The position numbers were made by a program, and so were the translations under genes. The notes beneath the pieces were generated by a model that saw only the letters and a program-made list of their open reading frames with translations, was not told the DNA's origin and searched no databases. A stretch of DNA of 5,253 nucleotides from an uncultured Sphingomonadales bacterium (lineage in GTDB: Bacteria; Pseudomonadota; Alphaproteobacteria; Sphingomonadales; Sphingomonadaceae), in the NCBI GenBank assembly GCA_937898535.1, contig CALDKP010000106.1:1-5253 (forward strand). The letters run 5' to 3'. Positions 1 to 4,184 of the stretch are shown piece by piece (within the stretch, counting starts at the first letter, position 1; each line of letters starts with the position of its first letter).

Positions 1-48
1 TCTACACAGGCGAAGACACTCTTTCCCTACACGACGCTCTTCCGATCT
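1..48 (+). other. Illumina TruSeq adapter contamination (P5 tail, i5 index, Read 1 primer site)
   Basis: This stretch is synthetic. Bases 1-7 (TCTACAC) match the 3' end of the Illumina P5 flow-cell oligo, bases 8-15 (AGGCGAAG) match the TruSeq HT i5 index that I recall as D505, and bases 16-48 match the Read 1 sequencing-primer site, ending in the characteristic CTTCCGATCT at the ligation junction. The three parts are in the exact order of a dual-indexed library adapter, so chance similarity is not credible. Genomic sequence begins at 49. The likely origin is untrimmed read-through of short inserts, assembled onto the contig end. Nothing here should be annotated as a gene or regulatory site, and the true sequence beyond this end is unknown. 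Confidence 0.98.
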
Positions 49-69
49 GGAAATAGGTCGTACGGGCGC

Positions 70-510
70 TCAATGGCCGTCCGGCTTGCCAGCGTTGTTG
101 GCCATTGATTTTGCCATGCCTGCAAAGGATGACACCATTGAGGTGGCGAAATCAGGGTCGGCTGGAATGGTTTCCTTTGCCGCCTGTTGCATAGCCAAAA
201 CCCACTGGGTCGCGACCGCGAAATTCATGCCTTTATAGCCGCGATGGGCGGACATGATACATGCGCCCGGGCGTTTTTCGAACCAGTCGCGCGGGCCACC
301 CATCCAGGCCATCAGAAAATCGGTCAACGACTCGCGCATCGGTTCCAGATCAGCCGCATGCATGGCGCGTAACTCGGCGAAGTCCGGTTCACTATCCATC
401 AAATCGTAAAAGCGGTTTACGAGCCGGCGTATCGGTTCGCGCCCGCCAATACGATCAAAGGGCAGCTGCTTCTTAGACGATATATGTGCATCGGTCATAG
501 CATTGCTCAT
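70..510 (-). CDS. Group II truncated haemoglobin (trHbO / 2-on-2 globin)
   Basis: This 146-residue protein is a cytoplasmic haem protein of the 2-on-2 globin fold; the group is linked to oxygen, NO or peroxide chemistry, but the role here is unknown. By eye-alignment to Mycobacterium HbO, Tyr35 in the RFYDLM segment is B10, His51 in LRAMHAADL occupies CD1, the W-x-GGP element at 69-73 is the group II hallmark, His89 in SAHRGY is the proximal F8 haem ligand, and Trp103 in TQWVLAM is G8. The first ~15 residues precede the globin core. Two ATG starts are possible, at 510 and at 498 (Met5); neither has a strong Shine-Dalgarno, so the longer one is kept provisionally. It begins 41 bases after the ychF stop with no visible terminator between them, so co-transcription is likely. 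Only 21 genomic bases follow its stop before the adapter, so its 3' context is lost. The family is clear; the physiological function is not. Confidence 0.9.
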   Translation of the reverse strand: MSNAMTDAHISSKKQLPFDRIGGREPIRRLVNRFYDLMDSEPDFAELRAMHAADLEPMRESLTDFLMAWMGGPRDWFEKRPGACIMSAHRGYKGMNFAVATQWVLAMQQAAKETIPADPDFATSMVSSFAGMAKSMANNAGKPDGH

Positions 511-551
511 GCCGTCAGAATGTCCGGCCGTCTCTGGGGCAAATCAAAGCG

Positions 552-1652
552 TCAAACATTAAACCTAAACAGCATGATATCGCCGTCTTTAACGAGATAT
601 TCCTTGCCTTCCGAACGCCATTTGCCCGCTTCTTTCGCGCCGGCTTCGCCATTGAACTGGACATAGTCATCAAAGGCCATGGTTTCGGCGCGGATGAAGC
701 CTTTTTCAAAGTCGCTGTGGATCGCGCCTGCGGCGTTGGGGGCAGTGTCGCCTTGGTGGATTGTCCACGCGCGCGCTTCTTTCGGGCCGACGGTGAAGAA
801 GGTGATGAGGTGCAGCAGTTCATATCCCGCGCGGATAACGCGGGCGAGGCCGGTTTCGGTCAGGCCAAGGTCTTCCAAAAACACTTCGCGGTCTTCGGCG
901 GGCATGGTCGAAATTTCCGCTTCGATGGCGGCGGACACGACAACCGCTTCCGCGCCTTCGGCCTTTGCCTTTTCAAAGACCCGTGCCGACAACGCATTGC
1001 CGTTTGCTGCGCTCGCCTCTTCGACATTGCACACATATAAAACCGGCTTTGCGGTTAAAAGCTGCGCCATTTGGAAATGCCGTTCTTCTTCGGCATCGTC
1101 GCGCTTGGTCAGGCGCGCTGGCTTGCCTTCGCGCAACAGGTCAAGCGCACGGCTTAACACTGCGGCGCTGATCTTGGCTTCCTTGTCGCCCTGCGTCCCC
1201 TTTTTGATGAGGTTGGGGACACGCTTTTCAAGGCTTTCAAGGTCGGACAGCATCAATTCGGTTTCGACCGTCTCCGCGTCTGAAATCGGGTCGATCTTGT
1301 TATCGACATGCTGAATGTCGTCATCTTCAAAACAGCGCAGGACGTGCACGATGGCATCGACTTCGCGGATGTTGCCCAAGAATTGGTTGCCAAGACCTTC
1401 GCCTTTTGATGCGCCGCGCACAAGGCCGGCAATGTCGACAAAGCCCAACTGGGTTTCGATAATCTTTTGGCTGCCGCCAATTTTGGCGATGGTTTGCAAG
1501 CGCGGGTCAGGGACGGCGACATTGCCGATATTGGGTTCAATCGTGCAGAACGGATAGTTCGCCGCTTGCGCTGCTGCCGTTTCGGTCAGTGCATTGAACA
1601 GGGTGGACTTGCCCACATTGGGGAGTCCGACGATACCGCATTTAAAGCCCAT
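552..1652 (-). CDS. ychF: Redox-regulated ATPase YchF (Obg-like, OLA1 family)
   Basis: This 366-residue protein is full length for a family of about 363 residues. YchF is a cytosolic P-loop protein that binds ribosomes and, unlike its Obg relatives, prefers ATP to GTP. The G1 motif GLPNVGKST is at residues 9-17 and G3 (DIAG) at 73-76, followed by the family signature GASKGEGLGNQFL at 80-92. The G4 position is NVEE at 209-212 instead of the NKxD of true GTPases, which explains the ATP preference. A coiled-coil insertion is expected around 125-200. The C-terminal TGS domain covers roughly 280-366 and includes FFTVGPKEARAW and the terminal DIMLFRFNV. The ATG at 1652 is preceded by AAGAGGA with a 5-base spacer (GAGG at 1658-1661), a good ribosome site. 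It lies 33 bases downstream of the P-loop kinase and is presumably in one operon with pth. Confidence 0.98.
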   Translation of the reverse strand: MGFKCGIVGLPNVGKSTLFNALTETAAAQAANYPFCTIEPNIGNVAVPDPRLQTIAKIGGSQKIIETQLGFVDIAGLVRGASKGEGLGNQFLGNIREVDAIVHVLRCFEDDDIQHVDNKIDPISDAETVETELMLSDLESLEKRVPNLIKKGTQGDKEAKISAAVLSRALDLLREGKPARLTKRDDAEEERHFQMAQLLTAKPVLYVCNVEEASAANGNALSARVFEKAKAEGAEAVVVSAAIEAEISTMPAEDREVFLEDLGLTETGLARVIRAGYELLHLITFFTVGPKEARAWTIHQGDTAPNAAGAIHSDFEKGFIRAETMAFDDYVQFNGEAGAKEAGKWRSEGKEYLVKDGDIMLFRFNV

Positions 1653-1685
1653 ATTATCCTCTTGGGAGATTGAATAGCGGCGTCC

Positions 1686-2195
1686 CTAGGCGACGGCGGG
1701 CAACGAGTCCATCCAGCGCTGCAATTCATCGGGGTTTCTTAGCCGGATTATTTTGTCTCCATGGCCCTTCAGTTGTGCCTCTGTGCGGATGCGCGGGCCG
1801 CTGTTCCAGCGGATGAGGTAGAACAGAAACGCGATGTCGAAACGTTCTGGGCAGCCCTCGGTCATGTCGGGACGGCTGCGTCCGCGATAGGTCCAGATGC
1901 GTTTGATTAAGCGGCGGACGCATAGGCTGATCGGGAAATCGAGGTAGATGACTGTATCAGCGCGGTCGAGGCGGAGCCCAAGCGTTCCGCCATAAGTGCC
2001 ATCGATGAGCCACCGGTCAGTTGCGACAATGTCATGCAGCTTGGACGTGATTTCATCCTTGCTGCTTTCGATCCAGCCGGGGTTCCAGTTTAGCTGGTCC
2101 ATATGGAACAATGGGAGTTTGAGGCGATCGGCCAATATCGCTGCCAGCGTCGATTTGCCTGCACCGCATGGGCCGATGACCAGCACGCGTTGCAC
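1686..2195 (-). CDS. P-loop nucleotide kinase-like protein (FlaR/topology-modulation/adenylate-kinase-like family)
   Basis: This is a small cytosolic P-loop phosphotransferase-type protein, 169 residues from a GTG start. The Walker A motif GPCGAGKST spans residues 8-16. It is followed by the FHMDQLNWNPGW element (30-41), WLIDGTYGGTL (62-72), a hydrophobic strand ending in the LDFP motif (85-88), and a lid-like RGRSRPDM-EGCPERFD segment (104-120). This set is typical of proteins annotated as 'DNA topology modulation protein FlaR' or 'adenylate kinase-like'; the real substrate of these proteins is generally unknown, so no reaction is assigned. The GTG lies four bases after the pth TAA and has AGGA (2204-2207) eight bases upstream. 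An in-frame ATG at 2228 would add 11 residues inside pth but lacks a ribosome site and precedes the conserved domain without adding a recognisable element. It sits between pth and ychF, which are often direct neighbours, and was presumably inserted there. Confidence 0.85.
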   Translation of the reverse strand: MQRVLVIGPCGAGKSTLAAILADRLKLPLFHMDQLNWNPGWIESSKDEITSKLHDIVATDRWLIDGTYGGTLGLRLDRADTVIYLDFPISLCVRRLIKRIWTYRGRSRPDMTEGCPERFDIAFLFYLIRWNSGPRIRTEAQLKGHGDKIIRLRNPDELQRWMDSLPAVA

Positions 2196-2199
2196 GGGT

Positions 2200-2772
2200 T
2201 TAGTCCTGCTGCAAACGCATGGCGACATCGTTCATGAAGCGGACGTCATCGCCCTTGGCCAGCCAATCGGCTTCGGCTGACACAGCGCCCAACAGATCCG
2301 CCAAATCGTCGATCTCGCTTTTGTGGAAATTGCCAAGCACATAGCCCGTGACGCGGTCTTTATTGCCGGGATGGCCAATGCCGAGGCGGACGCGGCGGAA
2401 ATCGGCGCCAATATGTTCGGTTATCGAACGGATGCCATTATGGCCAGCCGCGCCGCCGCCAAATTTGACCTTCACCTTGAATGGCGCGAGGTCGAGTTCG
2501 TCATAGAAGACCGTGACGTCTTTGGATTCAAGCTTATAGAAATCCATCGCTGCGCGCACGCTGCGGCCGCTTTCGTTCATAAACGTCGCGGGTTTAAGAA
2601 GAATGATTTTTTCGGAACCGAGCCGAAGTTCCTGCACCCAGCCTAAGAATTTCTTGGCGGGTAATGGCAGGTCGTGAATTTCGGCTAGCGTATCAATCGC
2701 CATAAAACCGATATTGTGCCGGTGCATCGCATAGGTGGCGCCTGGATTACCGAGACCTACCCATAATTGCAT
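2200..2772 (-). CDS. pth: Peptidyl-tRNA hydrolase (bacterial Pth)
   Basis: Pth cleaves the ester bond of peptidyl-tRNAs released by drop-off during translation, freeing tRNA for reuse; it is a monomeric, normally essential cytosolic enzyme. At 190 residues it is the usual size. The N-terminal GLGNPG motif is at 6-11 with Asn9, and the RHNIGF motif contains the catalytic His19 (His20 in E. coli). KPATFMNESG holds Met65/Asn66, YDELDL holds Asp91, and GHNGIRSI holds Asn112, matching the E. coli substrate-binding and catalytic residues Asn10, Met67, Asn68, Asp93 and Asn114. The ATG at 2772 is preceded by AAGGGA (2781-2786) with an eight-base spacer, so this start is secure. It follows rplY by 77 bases and is followed after four bases by the P-loop kinase. 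The rplY-pth-ychF order is common in proteobacteria and fits a translation-maintenance operon. Confidence 0.98.
   Translation of the reverse strand: MQLWVGLGNPGATYAMHRHNIGFMAIDTLAEIHDLPLPAKKFLGWVQELRLGSEKIILLKPATFMNESGRSVRAAMDFYKLESKDVTVFYDELDLAPFKVKVKFGGGAAGHNGIRSITEHIGADFRRVRLGIGHPGNKDRVTGYVLGNFHKSEIDDLADLLGAVSAEADWLAKGDDVRFMNDVAMRLQQD
2204..2207 (-). promoter_or_regulatory. Shine-Dalgarno (AGGA) choosing a GTG start for the P-loop kinase
   Basis: AGGA, within AGCAGGA at the very end of the pth coding sequence, lies eight bases before the GTG at 2193-2195. This placement favours the GTG over the upstream overlapping ATG at 2226-2228, and suggests translational coupling: ribosomes terminating on pth at 2200-2202 can re-initiate at once. 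Confidence 0.6.
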
Positions 2773-2795
2773 CGCGCTTGTCCCTTGGGGGAATA

Positions 2796-2824
2796 TCCGG
2801 GGCGGGCCGAAACCCAGCCCCGGA
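2796..2824 (-). repeat. GC-rich hairpin between rplY and pth
   Basis: The arms TCCGGGGC (2796-2803) and GCCCCGGA (2817-2824) are perfect 8-base complements. Three further G-C pairs form inside (2804-2806 with 2813-2815) past one unpaired base, leaving a six-base loop. In the direction of transcription the stem is followed by TATTCCCCC, not a T-run, so it is a poor intrinsic terminator. It could act as a partial terminator, an RNA-processing or stability element, or a spacer structure that lets pth be expressed differently from rplY. The structure is seen directly; the role is inference. Confidence 0.5.
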
Positions 2825-2837
2825 GATGAATGTAAGC

Positions 2838-2852
2838 TAAGCCTTTGGCTTA
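2838..2852 (-). repeat. Small inverted repeat covering the rplY stop codon
   Basis: TAAGCC (2838-2843) and GGCTTA (2847-2852) are perfect complements around a three-base loop, and the second arm contains the rplY TAA stop (2850-2852 on the minus strand). An alternative pairing of GTAAGC (2832-2837) with GCTTAC (2848-2853) is equally long. With no T-run after it and only six base pairs, it may be a weak 3'-end structure or simple chance. Confidence 0.3.
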
Positions 2853-3155
2853 CGCGCCCTTTGCGGTGCGCAGGAAGTCAACATGTATCGGGCGATCGCT
2901 AACAGGATGAAATGCAACATCCTTTGGAATTGTAAGCTGTTTTTTGCCACCAAGGTCGATCTCGATAACGCTGTCGAAAAAATGGCCAGTCATCAAAAGT
3001 TTGACGAGAGCCTTTTCCTCAACATGGATGAGTTCGGGTTCTTGCTTGTTGCCGTAAATGACGGCGGGCACTCGGTTTTGACGACGCAATTCGCGGGAGG
3101 CTCCCTTGCCTGCCCCATTGCGCGTCTCTGCCGACAAGGTCAGCTGATCGCTCAT
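2850..3155 (-). CDS. rplY: 50S ribosomal protein L25, short form (5S rRNA-binding domain only)
   Basis: L25 binds 5S rRNA in the central protuberance of the large ribosomal subunit. The 101-residue protein shows the whole N-terminal L25 domain: LTLSAETRNGAGKGASRELRR, with RVPAVIYG at 28-35, the HVEEKAL segment, the GHFFDSVIEIDLGGK strands, and the closing FHPVSDRPIHVDFLR. It then stops after RTAKGA. Most alphaproteobacterial homologues I recall are about 200 residues and continue into a second beta domain (the Ctc/TL5 type); that domain is absent, and only 77 bases separate the stop from pth, so no remnant of it fits. The length is instead like E. coli L25 (94 residues). GGAG at 3163-3166 is seven bases from the ATG at 3153-3155 but only one from the ATG at 3159-3161, so the former is chosen; the alternative adds two residues. 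It is the first gene of the pth-ychF block. Confidence 0.93.
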   Translation of the reverse strand: MSDQLTLSAETRNGAGKGASRELRRQNRVPAVIYGNKQEPELIHVEEKALVKLLMTGHFFDSVIEIDLGGKKQLTIPKDVAFHPVSDRPIHVDFLRTAKGA

Positions 3156-3162
3156 GTTCATT

Positions 3163-3166
3163 CTCC
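3163..3166 (-). promoter_or_regulatory. Shine-Dalgarno (GGAG) deciding the rplY start
   Basis: GGAG lies directly after a run of seven T on the minus strand (3167-3173). Its seven-base spacing to the ATG at 3155 is normal, whereas the one-base spacing to the ATG at 3161 is too short. The U-rich stretch just upstream would keep the site unstructured and is compatible with strong initiation. Confidence 0.7.
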
Positions 3167-3223
3167 AAAAAAAGTTACCTTGCCGCCACGCCTCCAGGGA
3201 TGACCATGCACGACAAGCGCGCG

Positions 3224-3252
3224 CCTATATGCAGGTTATGCCAGAAAAGCAA
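3224..3252 (-). promoter_or_regulatory. Candidate sigma-70-type promoter for rplY-pth-kinase-ychF
   Basis: On the minus strand, TTGCTT (3247-3252) and TATAGG (3224-3229) are separated by 17 bases, giving about 3/6 and 4/6 matches to the consensus boxes. Initiation would fall near 3217, leaving a leader of about 60 bases before rplY. It sits in the 110-base gap after the TauE-like gene, where no intrinsic terminator is visible. Such matches occur by chance, so this is tentative. Confidence 0.3.
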
Positions 3253-3265
3253 GCTTCGTGCGGAA

Positions 3266-4042
3266 TCAGAGCAATGCTTTGTAGAGGCTGAATAGGCTGG
3301 TCGCGATCAGGACAATGCTGACGGCGAACAGCAACATGCGCGGCTGGATGCGTTTGGCAACAATCGCACCGAATGGAGCGGCCAGTAACCCGCCAATCAA
3401 CAGACCGCCGGTGACGACCGTAAACGCCTCTAGCCCAATCGTCAGGATGAAGGTCATCGACACCGCAACCGTCAGGAAAAACTCCGCAGTATTCACAGTA
3501 CCAATGGTTTTGCGGGGATCGGTGCCTTGGATCAGCAAGTTGGACGTAACGACTGGGCCCCAGCCACCGCCACCCGATGCATCCAGAAAACCGCCGACAA
3601 GACCAAGTGGCATCGTTACCTTTGGATCGCGTGGCTTGTGCTGATGGGTGAAGTTCCATGCCTTATACAGCAGGTAAAAGCCGATAAGCGTCAGATATCC
3701 CATGACAAACGGGCGCGCTGCCTCTGTATGGATATTCGCCAAAAGATACGCGCCGGTACAGCCGCCGATGACACCAGGAATCGCAATGCGGGCAAACAGC
3801 TTCCAATCGACATTTTTGTGCAACACATGGCTGATGCCCGATGCGCCGGTTGTAAACATCTCGACAAAATGCACGCCAGCAGATGCCCGGGCAGGGGCGA
3901 CGCCCATGACGCTGACCAACAATGTGCTGCAAATGACGCCAAACGCCATTCCAAGCGCGCCATCGACCAACTGCGCGGCAAAGCCGACCGCGACATAAGG
4001 CGCAACGGAAAACCAATCGATACCGGCAATATAGTCAATCAT
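3266..4042 (-). CDS. TauE/SafE (TSUP) family membrane transporter, putative anion/sulfite exporter
   Basis: This 258-residue inner-membrane protein has about eight hydrophobic helices (roughly 13-33, 36-56, 83-103, 110-128, 144-170, 186-204, 206-228, 236-257), the usual TSUP size and topology. The two halves carry the related signature of the family's internal duplication: GFAAQLVDGALGMAFG (20-35) in the first half and GLVGGFLDASGGGGWGPV (147-164) in the second, both with a conserved Asp followed by a Gly-rich turn. Characterised relatives export sulfite, sulfoacetate or other organosulfur anions, but the family is broad and substrate cannot be read from sequence. A hydrophilic loop at 132-143 separates the halves. 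The ATG at 4042 has AAAGGG (4053-4058) ten bases upstream, an acceptable but long spacing. A TonB-dependent receptor lies 142 bases upstream on the same strand; rplY follows after 110 bases. Confidence 0.9.
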   Translation of the reverse strand: MIDYIAGIDWFSVAPYVAVGFAAQLVDGALGMAFGVICSTLLVSVMGVAPARASAGVHFVEMFTTGASGISHVLHKNVDWKLFARIAIPGVIGGCTGAYLLANIHTEAARPFVMGYLTLIGFYLLYKAWNFTHQHKPRDPKVTMPLGLVGGFLDASGGGGWGPVVTSNLLIQGTDPRKTIGTVNTAEFFLTVAVSMTFILTIGLEAFTVVTGGLLIGGLLAAPFGAIVAKRIQPRMLLFAVSIVLIATSLFSLYKALL

Positions 4043-4058
4043 CCAAGTCTCGCCCTTT

Positions 4059-4107
4059 GCGGTGGAATGTCGGATGCATAATCGGGAGTCACTTCTTTAG
4101 CCACCGC
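4059..4107 (-). repeat. Inverted repeat in the leader of the TauE-like gene
   Basis: GCGGTGG (4059-4065) and CCACCGC (4101-4107) are perfect seven-base complements separated by 35 bases. In the gene's direction the second arm ends immediately before the AAAGGG ribosome site (4053-4058), 16 bases ahead of the ATG. It could form a leader hairpin or be a split operator; it could also be chance, given the long loop. No match to a known riboswitch was recognised. Confidence 0.3.
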
Positions 4108-4130
4108 TTTGTATCTCACGAATTTGTTTG

Positions 4131-4167
4131 CAGCACCCAAGAATGTGTTTAGCGCTGGGTCGTGCTG
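4131..4167 (-). terminator. Weak hairpin just downstream of the TonB-receptor gene (possible non-canonical terminator)
   Basis: CAGCA (4131-4135) pairs with TGCTG (4163-4167) and CCCA (4136-4139) with TGGG (4156-4159), with a three-base bulge on one side and a 16-base loop. It starts 17 bases past the receptor stop codon. What follows in the direction of transcription is CAAACAAATTC, not a T-run, so it is not a classic intrinsic terminator. It may instead protect the receptor mRNA 3' end. Confidence 0.25.
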
Positions 4168-4184
4168 TGAACGCATTGCGCGCA

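Larger units (their letters stand above)
4043..4184. other. Intergenic region between TonB receptor and TauE-like gene
   Basis: This gap of 142 bases holds the two inverted repeats listed separately and no open reading frame or RNA gene I can support. Upstream of the TauE-like gene the best promoter-like arrangement on the minus strand is poor (a TTGGGT followed by GAGATAC-like sequence), so whether the transporter has its own promoter or is read through from the receptor gene cannot be decided by eye. Confidence 0.6.

Noticed and set aside
515..823. 102-codon minus-strand frame overlapping the end of ychF
   Set aside because: It overlaps the conserved TGS domain of ychF in another frame and gives a low-complexity Lys/Ala/Ser/Pro-rich product.
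679..1314. 211-codon open frame on the plus strand opposite ychF
   Set aside because: It lies wholly antisense to the highly conserved ychF, has no recognisable domain and a Ser/Ala/Arg-rich composition typical of antisense frames in GC-rich genes.
2196..2228. 11-residue N-terminal extension of the P-loop kinase from the ATG at 2228
   Set aside because: There is no Shine-Dalgarno before it, it overlaps pth by 29 bases, and the GTG at 2195 has a well placed AGGA.
3156..3265. Intrinsic terminator after the TauE-like gene, using the T7 run at 3167-3173
   Set aside because: The bases before the T-run are G-rich with no complementary arm nearby, so no stem forms; the run is better explained as U-rich sequence before the rplY ribosome site.
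3225..3659. 144-codon minus-strand frame overlapping the TauE-like gene, and similar frames at 3663-4042
   Set aside because: These are out-of-frame shadows of the transporter: Trp/Cys/His-rich translations with no motif.
3527..4081. 184-codon open frame on the plus strand opposite the TauE-like gene
   Set aside because: It mirrors codon bias of the real gene; the translation is Arg/Asp/Lys-rich without family features, whereas the minus-strand frame gives a complete TSUP protein.
4043..4184. Possible sulfur-related riboswitch (SAM-II-like GCTAAAG element) ahead of the TauE-like gene
   Set aside because: Only a short resemblance exists; the expected pseudoknot pairings could not be drawn and the rest of the conserved core is absent.
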